Source: SHVO01 sp050246995 (lineage in GTDB: Bacteria; Pseudomonadota; Alphaproteobacteria; Rhodospirillales; Rhodospirillaceae). Taken from it: a DNA stretch of 64,000 nucleotides. Below, in pieces: positions 7,860 to 16,181 of the stretch. The number at the start of each line of letters is the position of its first letter. Positions within the stretch are counted from its first letter, which is position 1. The stretch lies in the NCBI GenBank assembly GCA_050246995.1, contig JBFWVA010000012.1:1-64000 (forward strand), in the 5' to 3' direction. Under the pieces are notes generated by a model. The model ran no database searches, was not told where the DNA came from, and saw nothing but the letters and a program-made list of their open reading frames with translations. A program made the translations under genes and the position numbers.

Positions 7860-8726
7860 TCAATTGCTGATGAAGAAGTGGACGTTGGCGGCCGGACCGG
7901 CTTTTTCGGCGGCGCCCACATCGGTGAAGTTGGGATCGAGCGCCTCTTCGGCGAGCTGCATCGCGTCGAGGGCCACAAGTTTCGCCATGTAACCAAGGAT
8001 CGTGCCTTCCTGATCGATGAGCGCCGATTCAGCGTTGGCGTCAGCGAGCATCTGGCGGACGTAGTCTTCCTTGGTCATGGTCTCGCCGTCGATTGATGGC
8101 TGCTCGTTCATATTGTGCGTGTTGATGCGCGCGACGAGTTGCTCGATGGCGGCGGAGTTCTCGGCGTATTTCGCCGAGTACTTGCTTTCCTTCATGGTCG
8201 CATCGTTGAAAAGCGCCATGTCGACGTTCGCGAGCGAAGATTCGAAGCGCGCGCGGGCCGCTTCCTGTTTCTTGATCAACTCCTCCCGCACCGGCGACAT
8301 GCTGCCGTTTGCGGGACGCATGCGCTTGATCATGTCTTCCAGGAGGCGAGTCTGGATGCGCACATGCTTGCGCTGCAGTTCGTTACGACGGGACATCAGT
8401 TCGACGTAGGTGCGTTTCTCCTGCAGGAACTGGTGGCGCAGCTCCAGGCGCAGCTCGCCTTCCGAGCGCGCGATGGCGGCCTGAAGGTCGGACAGCGACT
8501 TGGACTTCGCGCCCAGTTCGTCGTTCGCACCCTGCAAGGCGGCTCCGAGCGCGGACTCCTGGAAATCGCGGTCGAGCGACTTGCGCAGATAGTTGGCCGG
8601 GAGCTTCACCAAACGCTCGCTGGAGTCCGGCTGCCAATCGGGCGCGGCGTCCTGGGCGAAGGCTGGTCCCGCAAGATTGAGCGCGAGCAGCGAGCAACAC
8701 GCGATACGGAGGAAGGAACGGGTCAT
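7860..8726 (-). CDS. Periplasmic coiled-coil protein
   Basis: A 288-residue protein with a signal peptide (IACCSLLALNLAGPAFAQ) and an extended helical, coiled-coil-prone core at about residues 60-190 (DLQAAIARSEGELRLELRHQ, then SRRNELQRKHVRIQTRLL). The C-terminal portion is also helical and ends in HFFISN. Its ATG follows a GAGG-type site. The gene lies 24 bases after the lipoprotein gene and 23 bases before the next start. Long periplasmic helices next to ExbB/ExbD-like genes suggest a rod or tether between the inner-membrane motor and the wall or outer membrane. Function is otherwise unknown. Confidence 0.72.
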   Translation of the reverse strand: MTRSFLRIACCSLLALNLAGPAFAQDAAPDWQPDSSERLVKLPANYLRKSLDRDFQESALGAALQGANDELGAKSKSLSDLQAAIARSEGELRLELRHQFLQEKRTYVELMSRRNELQRKHVRIQTRLLEDMIKRMRPANGSMSPVREELIKKQEAARARFESSLANVDMALFNDATMKESKYSAKYAENSAAIEQLVARINTHNMNEQPSIDGETMTKEDYVRQMLADANAESALIDQEGTILGYMAKLVALDAMQLAEEALDPNFTDVGAAEKAGPAANVHFFISN

Positions 8727-8750
8727 GACGATTTCTCCCCTTTCCAGGGC

Positions 8751-9311
8751 CTAGTTCCGCTTCCAGTATTGCGTGCGGCGCAGCTCGGACTTCAGGTCAG
8801 CATCGATATTGGCGAGACCGAGATCACCCTGGCTGGTGCGGTCCTCGACGCCAACGAGGAGCTCCATTGTGTCGATGAAGGACGTGCCGTTGGCGTAGTA
8901 GAGATCCGCGCCCGGATAAGCGCCGCGCAGGCGGTCCAGCGTCTCGCGCGCCTTCGGGACGTCGCCGCCCTTGAGGTAATTCTGACTGCTGAGCGCGTAA
9001 GCGCGCATGCGTTCGTCGGCCGGCACCTTGTTGGCATCGGCGCCCGCATCGGCTTCGCACTTCTCGATCAACTTCGCGCTGGCGAGATATTGGGCAGAGG
9101 AGCCCTCTTCACGCGCCTTACGGTCGAGTTCGAGCGCCTCGTCGCGGCAGGACTGCCAGCCACGGATGGCCGACATCTCGGCGAAACGGGCTTCGCGGAA
9201 GCCAATGCCTTCGCGTGCACCGGTCGGCGCACAGGCGGTGATCGCGAGCACACTGCCCGCAGTGAGCATGGAGAAAACAAGCCGCGGGATGCGGCGAGAA
9301 ATCTGGGTCAT
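8751..9311 (-). CDS. Lipoprotein with helical (TPR-like) domain
   Basis: A 186-residue lipoprotein: signal segment with lipobox AITAC (Cys27), then a helical domain. Two segments, DERMRAYALSSQNYLKGGD and VPKARETLDRLRGAYPG, have the spacing of tetratricopeptide-like helical hairpins. GGGGGC precedes the ATG. It probably sits in the outer membrane facing the periplasm, as Pal or TPR lipoproteins do in other trans-envelope machines. No peptidoglycan-binding OmpA signature is visible. The 61 bases between it and the upstream Lon-like gene contain a C-rich/G-rich stretch but no strong terminator, so co-transcription with both neighbours is likely. Confidence 0.72.
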   Translation of the reverse strand: MTQISRRIPRLVFSMLTAGSVLAITACAPTGAREGIGFREARFAEMSAIRGWQSCRDEALELDRKAREEGSSAQYLASAKLIEKCEADAGADANKVPADERMRAYALSSQNYLKGGDVPKARETLDRLRGAYPGADLYYANGTSFIDTMELLVGVEDRTSQGDLGLANIDADLKSELRRTQYWKRN

Positions 9312-9372
9312 GGGAGCCCCCTTTATTTGGTTCCTGGAGAACCTATGGAGGGGCTAGGGGGGTTTTTTTCCG

Positions 9373-10656
9373 CTACGGCATCACGCGGTGATGCAACATC
9401 GCTGTCGCGACGCCTTTAGCCGACAATTCCTTGATCGCCGCTGCCATGTCGGCCTGGGTATCAAACCACTGCGCCTGCTCACTAACGGCCCTTTCGGCGC
9501 TGATGGCGGCGATCCGGATTTCGAAAGGTTCGGATAGGCGTCGCGGTAAATCGATGGGCCATTCCTGCCGCCCATCAAATGCCTTCGCGCCGCCAAGAAT
9601 ATCGGGCCGGGCAGTGCCGTACAGCAATCTGCCGGACAGGACATCGACCACAAGCGCCACGAAGTGCTCGCGCGTGCCGTTGTCCACGGTGAGCGCGAGG
9701 CCGCACAAGCCCTGGATCCGGCTGCTGGAGAGCTCCGCACGCGCGACCGCAACCTTAACCGCGTCAACGGCGCCGAATTGAACCTCGGCGCAGGTATGGC
9801 CGGCGGGTGCCCGCCGCTCGAGGATCGCGACCTTGGGCGGTTCCGGCGCTGGCGGAGCCTCCGCGCCGGCAGGTTCCTCAACGACAGAGCTATGGGACAT
9901 TTGAACGGGCGTAGGCGCGGACTCGAGCGCCACGGGCTCCATACGTTCGACCGGGGCCGACGTTTGCGGGCCCTGCTTGGGCGACGCAAAGAACGAGAAA
10001 AGCGAAAAACCCGCGAGCGCGATGATGGCGACGCTGGCGGCGGCCCAAGCGGGGAACTTCTTTCGGGGCTCGGGCGCCGACGGCAGCTCGAGGCCAAGCG
10101 CACGCAGGGCATCAACGGCGCTACGGACGCCAACAAGGCGCACCCCATGGGGGACACCGGCCGCTTGCACGGCCTCATGATCGACGCCTTCCGGCACGAT
10201 CATGGTCACTGAACTGCCGAGGGCGACCCAGGCGGCCATGGCGTCCCGCGCGGCGTGAACCTTCTCCGGCAGATGCCCGACGGAGCCGACCGCGAGATCG
10301 CAGTCCACCCGGCCCGTGACCCACACGATCGAGTCCGCTGTGTCCTGAGCGCCGAGGAGCCCTGTTTTTGGCGCGGCCCAGAGCGCATGCGCGACAAACG
10401 CGCCCAACTGCCAGCTTTCGCCGGTCTCAATAGCCTCGGACACGTCGAGCCGGAACGCGCCTTCCTCGAACGGGCCGAATGTCTTTTCGATCACCCCACT
10501 GCCTAAGCGAACAAAGCTGTCGTAAGCGGCGCTGATGGGTAGCACTGTGGAGCTCCGTCTAAGGCAGACCATCGATTGCGGCGCCCGTTCGCGCGTGATC
10601 CGTTCGATCCTCACGGGGCCGCCGGTGGTCGCGACAAAGACGGCGAGGCGCTTCAC
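9373..10656 (-). CDS. Lon-protease-like (S16) domain with membrane anchor and periplasmic domain
   Basis: The 427-residue product starts at a GTG whose G-T-G-A overlaps the TGA of the previous gene. Residues 1-190 resemble the Lon proteolytic domain: TTGGPVRIERI near the start; ETGESWQLG (Ser81) where Lon has its catalytic Ser; then VTGRVDCDLAVGSVGHLPEK (Lys132) where Lon has SGE.TL.G.V...GG..EK with the catalytic Lys. MIVPEGVDHEAV follows, as Lon's ...P..N..D. One membrane helix (about 203-223) and a 200-residue extracytoplasmic domain complete it. No AAA+ module is present. The Lon-like call rests on pattern and order of motifs and needs profile or structure comparison; the domain could be an inactive binding fold. 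Confidence 0.6.
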   Translation of the reverse strand: MKRLAVFVATTGGPVRIERITRERAPQSMVCLRRSSTVLPISAAYDSFVRLGSGVIEKTFGPFEEGAFRLDVSEAIETGESWQLGAFVAHALWAAPKTGLLGAQDTADSIVWVTGRVDCDLAVGSVGHLPEKVHAARDAMAAWVALGSSVTMIVPEGVDHEAVQAAGVPHGVRLVGVRSAVDALRALGLELPSAPEPRKKFPAWAAASVAIIALAGFSLFSFFASPKQGPQTSAPVERMEPVALESAPTPVQMSHSSVVEEPAGAEAPPAPEPPKVAILERRAPAGHTCAEVQFGAVDAVKVAVARAELSSSRIQGLCGLALTVDNGTREHFVALVVDVLSGRLLYGTARPDILGGAKAFDGRQEWPIDLPRRLSEPFEIRIAAISAERAVSEQAQWFDTQADMAAAIKELSAKGVATAMLHHRVMP

Positions 10657-11195
10657 TTCAGGAAGACTTTCGTGGTCGGGTCGCCGATGAGACGCATGAG
10701 ATCGGAGCCGGCTTCGGCAATCATTTGCGCTACGCCATTGCGAACTGCGGGAAGCGGGAAGCGACGCACGCGGTCCTCGCTGTCGCAGACAACAAGCGAC
10801 GTCGGCGCCGCGCGGTCGTTTTTCGTCACTTCGACGACAATAAAATACTGGCTGGGCTCGGCGCGCGACTGCTCGGTACGGATACGGCAACCTTCCCCGT
10901 GACGCGCCCGCACGGCGCCGGAACTGGCGGCCCGCGCCTCGGGAAGGCTAAAAAGCGAGGAGGCCGCGACCGTGCGGCGATAGAAACCGCGCGCGCCGCG
11001 GCTTTCCTCAAGCGCGACATCGACGGAAGGATCATTGGACTCGTTTATGGCCGCGCCGTAAAGGCGGCTCGCGGGCAATCTACGGGAGGGCCCGCCGCGA
11101 TCCTGCGACAAGAGCGCCTCAGTTTCCTCGATCTCCGCGAACCTTTCGCGCAATCGCGCGAGAGCAGGGCCTTCGGGGCGAACGAATGTGTTCAT
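10653..11195 (-). CDS. Conserved-position protein of unknown function
   Basis: A 180-residue, soluble-looking protein starting at an ATG that overlaps the preceding stop (ATGA). The N-terminal half is charged and helical (ALARLRERFAEIEETEALL). The C-terminal half is beta-rich (QYFIVVEVTKNDRAAPTSLVV) and ends with a helix and TTKVFLK. There is no signal peptide or membrane segment, so it is probably cytoplasmic and an accessory to the Lon-like membrane protein whose start overlaps its stop. I recognise no family. Confidence 0.68.
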   Translation of the reverse strand: MNTFVRPEGPALARLRERFAEIEETEALLSQDRGGPSRRLPASRLYGAAINESNDPSVDVALEESRGARGFYRRTVAASSLFSLPEARAASSGAVRARHGEGCRIRTEQSRAEPSQYFIVVEVTKNDRAAPTSLVVCDSEDRVRRFPLPAVRNGVAQMIAEAGSDLMRLIGDPTTKVFLK

Positions 11196-12784
11196 TGCCT
11201 CACTCCATAAAGAACGCGGAATCGCTCGGAAAATACCGAGCGGTCCGCGTCGAACCAACGGTCCAACGCCTGCGACCGCGTACCAACGCGCCGGGCCGCC
11301 GCGAGATATGACTCGAGATGCGACGCCGCCGCGACCAATGCACTCGCGCCGATCTCAAACCCCCGGCGGCGCGTTTCGTCTCCAAGTTCCGTTTCGTCGA
11401 AACCTTTACGGGCGATGGAGCGGAAGGTTTTCGCCGCATCTGTTGCAAGACGTTCGAGCGTGGCGCTATCCGGCAAGTCGCGCGTCTGTTCGATCATGGA
11501 GCGTGCTTGGTCAAATACCGTCGTGGCCGAAAAGGAGACGACGTTAGGAGACTGAGTCTCCTGTGCTCCCTTATGGAGGGCGTAGAAGACCGCTTTGTGC
11601 AGGCGCCTCACGAGCGCGAGAAGGTTTTCAAGGCGCGTGATAATTTCGCCATACGTGTCCGCGTCGCCACAGGAGGTCCGCTCGTCGACGCGTTCGCGCC
11701 GTCCAATTTGGAGATCGGTCGTGATCGCCGCTTGCACCGGGCCGAATGCTTCAAGGCGCAAGAACGCGAGTGGAAGTCGGACCGCCGCAGGTCCATACTG
11801 CATGAGGGCCTCCATCGGCTTACGCTCACCTTCTTTCTTGAAGAACTTGATGGCGTCCGCCGGCTCGGAGTCCAGCAGTGCGAGCGGAGAAACCCACTCC
11901 TCCGCGACCGTGACATGCGCACAGGTATCGTCAGGCTCGACTTCACCTTGCTCGCGGTCGACCCCAATCGGAGCAGCCTGAGCCATCGCCTCGCTACGGG
12001 TGTTCTCCTCAAGCGCTTTCAGGAAACTCACGAAAGCATCGAAGACAGTGCGGTAAGCGCGGAAGTCTCCGACCGCGGATTTTTGCGTCCAGAACGCAAG
12101 CACACTGGCATCGTCGATGACCAGCATTCCCGTCGGTGAGCGTTCCACCGTGAATTTCATGAGAGCATCGAATTTGCCCTCATGTTGCGCATGACTGAGA
12201 TTACGGCGGCGAAAGTGCCGGAAATGACTGGCGATACGGTTGCTGGCCGCCTGGATACGTTTCATATCCGCCGGCGCCTGCGTCATTTCCGTGAAAATTG
12301 ATTCGAGCTCGCCGTAGAAGGAGAAATCCTCCATTCCGACGAGAAACTCGTAGAGCGCCGCCAGGAAAGGCATGCGCGCGAACCGGATCGTAAAGGCGCC
12401 GTCCGGATATTGGATCGCCAGCCCCTCGCGCGCGCGGTGGAAGCCCGTGCGCCACCAGCCGCCGCGGGCCAAAGCGCGATCAAGACGCACCTGAAACCGC
12501 ACCGGAGTCGCGGCTTCCGGCTCTAAAAAGAAGGCATTGCGCCGATCGCGGTCCGTACCGGCCGCTTCGACCGCATTCACGAGATGGCAGAGCTCGTAAA
12601 ACGCCGCATCGCGTTTTGGGCCGCCTCCCCCGCGCGCCACAAAACGCGCGAGTTCTTCCAGGAGGGGCCGATCGCGATAGCGGGGTTCACCGTTTGGCGC
12701 CGTCGCCTCCGCAAGCGCGCGAAAGTCCTCCACAAGGGAAGACCCGGCGCCAAGACGGAAAAGGGTGCGGGCGGCGACGTTCAT
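11192..12784 (-). CDS. Large cytoplasmic protein of unknown function
   Basis: A 530-residue protein starting at an ATG overlapping the stop of the lytic transglycosylase gene by 4 bases; the earlier in-frame start at 12850 would lie inside that gene. It is mostly helical, with no membrane segment, signal peptide or nucleotide-binding motif. Recognisable landmarks are DAAFYELCHLVNAVEAAG near residue 60, MKFTVERSPTGMLVIDDASV near 210 and a helical C-terminus. It is translationally coupled on both sides and so is probably stoichiometric with the transglycosylase and the downstream protein. I cannot assign a function; a cytoplasmic adaptor of the membrane complex is a guess. Confidence 0.68.
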   Translation of the reverse strand: MNVAARTLFRLGAGSSLVEDFRALAEATAPNGEPRYRDRPLLEELARFVARGGGGPKRDAAFYELCHLVNAVEAAGTDRDRRNAFFLEPEAATPVRFQVRLDRALARGGWWRTGFHRAREGLAIQYPDGAFTIRFARMPFLAALYEFLVGMEDFSFYGELESIFTEMTQAPADMKRIQAASNRIASHFRHFRRRNLSHAQHEGKFDALMKFTVERSPTGMLVIDDASVLAFWTQKSAVGDFRAYRTVFDAFVSFLKALEENTRSEAMAQAAPIGVDREQGEVEPDDTCAHVTVAEEWVSPLALLDSEPADAIKFFKKEGERKPMEALMQYGPAAVRLPLAFLRLEAFGPVQAAITTDLQIGRRERVDERTSCGDADTYGEIITRLENLLALVRRLHKAVFYALHKGAQETQSPNVVSFSATTVFDQARSMIEQTRDLPDSATLERLATDAAKTFRSIARKGFDETELGDETRRRGFEIGASALVAAASHLESYLAAARRVGTRSQALDRWFDADRSVFSERFRVLYGVRQ

Positions 12785-13419
12785 CGGCGTCTGGCGAAAT
12801 CGTCGAGTTCGCGGCGGCGTTGGATCCGCCGCTGTTCCGTCTCGGCCCACTCATCGAACTCCAGGGGGTCGATGCGCTGATAATATTTCGCACGCGGCGG
12901 CGGGTGGCTCGGGCGGAGTTGCGTGCGCACGCGTGCGACATCTCTGCGAAACGCCGCCGGATTCTCGTAGTAGCGTTGCCACCGCTGGACATCGGCGATG
13001 TACTTGCGCGTAAAGTCGTGGGGAATCGCCGTGGCGCCGGCCCCGCCGGCAAGTGTTCCGCCGTTATAGTGAGACAAAGCCAAGTCCCAGCGCTGACCAT
13101 ATTGCGTATGGAGTTGCTCGAGGAAATTAAGGCCCAGGCGGATGTTGAGGCGCGCGTTCCAGAGCTGCGATTCATGAACGCCAAACACGTCGCGCGCCGT
13201 CTTGGGCATGATCTGCATCACCCCGCGGGCGCCAACCGGGCTTTCGGCGCGGGCTTCAAAGTTTGACTCGACCCTAGCCACAGCGAGCGCCAGTGCCGGG
13301 GGAACCCGGCTGTTCATGGCTTCTTCGATCACCATGCGCTGGATATCGAGGGGCGTCTCCAGCGCCTGCGCGTGCAGCGGCAGGAGCAGCGCGAGCGCCA
13401 TGACCATCCGTTTGAACAT
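12781..13419 (-). CDS. Lytic transglycosylase (SLT domain)
   Basis: A 212-residue exported enzyme that cleaves the MurNAc-GlcNAc bond of peptidoglycan. A signal peptide (MVMALALLLPLHAQA) is followed by an SLT/goose-lysozyme-like domain: PALALAVARVESNFEARAES with catalytic Glu51, then GARGVMQIMPKTARDVFG, NIRLGLNFLEQL and ALSHYNGG, the standard motif series. The ATG at 13419 follows a G-rich site; 13443 is an alternative. Placement as the first gene of a coupled chain with ExbBD-like genes fits local wall remodelling to let a trans-envelope machine pass, as dedicated transglycosylases do for secretion systems and flagella. Confidence 0.9.
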   Translation of the reverse strand: MFKRMVMALALLLPLHAQALETPLDIQRMVIEEAMNSRVPPALALAVARVESNFEARAESPVGARGVMQIMPKTARDVFGVHESQLWNARLNIRLGLNFLEQLHTQYGQRWDLALSHYNGGTLAGGAGATAIPHDFTRKYIADVQRWQRYYENPAAFRRDVARVRTQLRPSHPPPRAKYYQRIDPLEFDEWAETEQRRIQRRRELDDFARRR

Positions 13420-13512
13420 CCCCAATCCCCGGTCTAAAACCACAACCTTTGCCGGTGTTCGGCACAGGTTCAGTCTCTTCTATGGAGAGACGAGGATATG
13501 TTTCGAGCCCGC

Positions 13513-15009
13513 TCATTGCCGAGACTCGATGGTCATGACCATGGTGGCCTCGGACATGCGCGCCGCCGGAAGCGTGCGGAACGCCCGACTCAGGTCGTCT
13601 AGGGAATAGATGTCGGCGGGCACGGCAGCGCCTGGATCCCGATCAAGGACAAAACAGCGCACATACTCCACACCGGGGGGGCCTTCGACGCGGAACGCGT
13701 AACTCCGGTCGCCGCCCGGAATATGGACACTGATTGATCCGGCGACACGAGCCTCGCGCTGGAACGTGTTGGGGAATATTTTAGTGATCGCCCCGCCCGC
13801 TCGCTCGCTCGACTTGTGGAAACAGTAGAGATACCCGTCGCGAGCGGTCTGAACGACAAGGTTTGCCGAATCGCCCACCGCGTACACGGGCCGGCGTCCA
13901 CGGTCGCTGGAGAGCTGGACGCCGAAAGGACCGGCGCTTTCCCGGCGATCCAGTACGGCCTCGGTCGGGGCGATCGGCAACAGACTCTTCGGCACGCTGT
14001 CACGGCGGATGCGGACACCGTGCGAAGCCGCACGGCCATCGCCCTTCAACGACAAGCGCACTTCAACATCGGCGCCAAAATCCCAGAGCGTACCGCTCAG
14101 GAGGAAAGCGCCCGACCTCGCCTGGACCATAACTTTCTCGGTTCCGCCGCTTTCGAGCTGCCCCACGTTCTGAAGCGCTGGCGCAAGAATTGCCGCGGGC
14201 ATCGCCTGCAATCCGCTAATACGCTCGACGAGACGACCCGTGAGCTCCTTGCCGAGATAGCCGCCAAGCGGAGTCTGCACATCGCTTTGCTGAAAGTAGA
14301 TGCCCAGCGTCTCGATGGTTTTCATGTCCGGCATTTGCTGCGCAAGCGCGTCAGCCGCCGCGGCCAACGCCTGCTCGAGCGGCATTCCTTTGGCCGCCGA
14401 TGTATCGACAGGCAGAAAGCGGGGCTGCGACGACGATACCTGCCGTCCAGACCGCAAATCAAAGGCTTTATAGGAGATATCAACACCGCCGCGCGCGGGG
14501 ACCAACGCGCCCATGAGAAGGATATCGGCGCGCGAAGATTCCAGGAGGGCAATCTGATCGGCGGTCTGGCCGAACTCTTCCGTCTCGGCCATGAGGCGCG
14601 GCAATTCGCCGCGCGCAACTATCACGTTACCCGTGCCCGCCTTTTCGATCGCGCGCGCCAGCGCGTCGTTGAAACTCTGCGCCATAACGACGGGTACCGG
14701 CACATCAGCGGCGACATAAGGCTGAAGCGCGATACGTTTGCCGGACTCGACGCTTGCAAGCACCTCGCGCGCAATGTCTGTAAAGACATCCGCTTTCACC
14801 GGCGGCAGTGCCGGGCGATCATCCGCGCGCCCAGAATATTCGTCGGCATACTCAAGGCGCGGCGCGGCAACGCGGTCCACATGCGTCGAAAATGAAGACT
14901 GAAGGCGCGGCCCGGGAAAGAGCAACGGATCGTAGACGCAAGACGACACCAGCGCGCCTGTCAGCGTCATCAACGCCGCACGAGAGATAGGCCCCCGAAG
15001 AATTGTCAC
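13513..15009 (-). CDS. DUF4384-containing lipoprotein with FlgO-like N-terminal region
   Basis: A 498-residue lipoprotein starting at a GTG with GGAG 5 bases upstream. The lipobox LVSSC places the lipidated Cys at 24. Residues about 80-230 (IAREVLASVESGKRIALQPY, FNDALARAIEK, ADILLMGALVPARGGVDISY) resemble the FlgO/CsgG-type fold that measures a secreted-lipoprotein alpha/beta domain. The C-terminal third (RRPVYAVGDSANLVVQTARD, then GYLYCFH and ITKIFPN) matches DUF4384, often found with surface or caspase-associated proteins. It is 93 bases upstream of the transglycosylase start and on the same strand, so it may head the operon. Exact role unknown. Confidence 0.75.
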   Translation of the reverse strand: MTILRGPISRAALMTLTGALVSSCVYDPLLFPGPRLQSSFSTHVDRVAAPRLEYADEYSGRADDRPALPPVKADVFTDIAREVLASVESGKRIALQPYVAADVPVPVVMAQSFNDALARAIEKAGTGNVIVARGELPRLMAETEEFGQTADQIALLESSRADILLMGALVPARGGVDISYKAFDLRSGRQVSSSQPRFLPVDTSAAKGMPLEQALAAAADALAQQMPDMKTIETLGIYFQQSDVQTPLGGYLGKELTGRLVERISGLQAMPAAILAPALQNVGQLESGGTEKVMVQARSGAFLLSGTLWDFGADVEVRLSLKGDGRAASHGVRIRRDSVPKSLLPIAPTEAVLDRRESAGPFGVQLSSDRGRRPVYAVGDSANLVVQTARDGYLYCFHKSSERAGGAITKIFPNTFQREARVAGSISVHIPGGDRSYAFRVEGPPGVEYVRCFVLDRDPGAAVPADIYSLDDLSRAFRTLPAARMSEATMVMTIESRQ

Positions 15010-15276
15010 ATGCACTCCGCCAGCAGTAGAAGCGAAGAGTATTTGAAGCACACACCCGCGAGCAATTCACAGAGCTGCAATGCAAATGTGGCAATACCTC
15101 TGCGTGTGTTTCGCGACGACCCCGCTTCGCCGTATTCGCGTTTCGCGCGTGGACTGTTTGCATTTCGCCCTTCGGGTTCGTTATTTGAAATTGCGGGCCC
15201 GCGCGCTGCATAATACGCGCATGTGCCGCCTATAGCATGGCGTGGGCTGAACCATGCAGCAGCACCGGGGGCTATC
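15010..15276. promoter_or_regulatory. Divergent promoter region (no gene)
   Basis: 267 bases separate the start of the minus-strand envelope operon from the plus-strand gene at 15277. The region should contain the promoters of both, because no other long gap occurs upstream of the operon. I see no convincing small gene and no clear operator repeat. Confidence 0.4.
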
Positions 15277-16179
15277 ATGCGTCTCTCCGTCATCGCGTTG
15301 ATGTTAGTGTGGTACTTGTCGCCACACCTCGCTGCGCGCGCTTATGCAGGCGAGAAGCCTAATGTCCTCGTCATGGGTTTGGACGCCGACGACGGGCGCG
15401 CCGGCACACAGATCGGCGTGGTCGCCCGCGATACGCGCGTGTTCGCGCAAGTTTTGCAGGCCATCAGTGACGAGTTGGAACGCACCGGCTTCGCCGTGTA
15501 CGACGAGCGCGCCGTGACTCTTGATGCCTTTAAGCAAAACCGCACCGGACGCACGGAAGCCGAACTTCTCGACATCGCGCGTACGGTCCAACGTCCCCCA
15601 ATGGATGCGGCCGTTATCTTCACGGTATATGCGGGCGCCAAAAAGCTTGCCTACACGACCGATGTCTACGCCCGCATCACCGGGCGGATCGTGAATGTAC
15701 GGACTGGTCAGAAGATCGGCGGCTTCGAAGTTACTTCACCGCGGGGATGGCGGGCCTCGCTCTCCTGTGAGCGAGATTGCCTCCTCGAGGCATTAAGCCG
15801 CCATACCAAAACCATGGGCGCGGATATCGGCGGCGTGCTGGCGCAGCAGCTGGCCACACAGGCGTTCCCCAAAAAGCCTGGAAAAGGCGGCGCCGCGCGC
15901 GATGGCTTGGAAAACGCTTATACGCTGACCTTCAGCGGGTTCTCCCCTGATGAGATCACGGGCGTCGAGGAATACCTTGTCGCTTTCCGAGGCTACAAGC
16001 TTCACCGGCCGATCACCGCGGCACCGCGCGGCGTCGAATATTGGTATGAGATCGACAGCGATAGCGCGCGGCTGAACCGTAATCTGCGCATGATGCTCGA
16101 CCGTGTTGGTGTTGACGGACGCATCGATTTCTCGAGCGTCGACAACACCTTCACGATCGAAAAGACCAAGACGCCGTAA
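15277..16179 (+). CDS. Exported protein of unknown function, divergent from the envelope operon
   Basis: A 300-residue protein with a signal peptide (MRLSVIALMLVWYLSPHLAARAYAG). The mature N-terminal half alternates strands and helices (PNVLVMGLDADD, VFAQVLQAISDELERTGFAVY, AAVIFTVYAGAKKLAYTTDV). This recalls the FlgT/CsgG/TolB-like domains of outer-membrane-associated assembly factors, but the match is loose. Two cysteines (SLSCERDC) may form a disulphide. The ATG at 15277 begins the signal peptide. Transcribed away from the DUF4384 lipoprotein gene, it is probably co-regulated with the operon and acts in the periplasm. Confidence 0.6.
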   Translation: MRLSVIALMLVWYLSPHLAARAYAGEKPNVLVMGLDADDGRAGTQIGVVARDTRVFAQVLQAISDELERTGFAVYDERAVTLDAFKQNRTGRTEAELLDIARTVQRPPMDAAVIFTVYAGAKKLAYTTDVYARITGRIVNVRTGQKIGGFEVTSPRGWRASLSCERDCLLEALSRHTKTMGADIGGVLAQQLATQAFPKKPGKGGAARDGLENAYTLTFSGFSPDEITGVEEYLVAFRGYKLHRPITAAPRGVEYWYEIDSDSARLNRNLRMMLDRVGVDGRIDFSSVDNTFTIEKTKTP

Positions 16180-16181
16180 CA

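Noticed and set aside
8115..9419. Plus-strand open frame of about 430 codons in the envelope operon
   Set aside because: Overlaps the coiled-coil protein and lipoprotein genes, which have signal peptides and ribosome binding sites.
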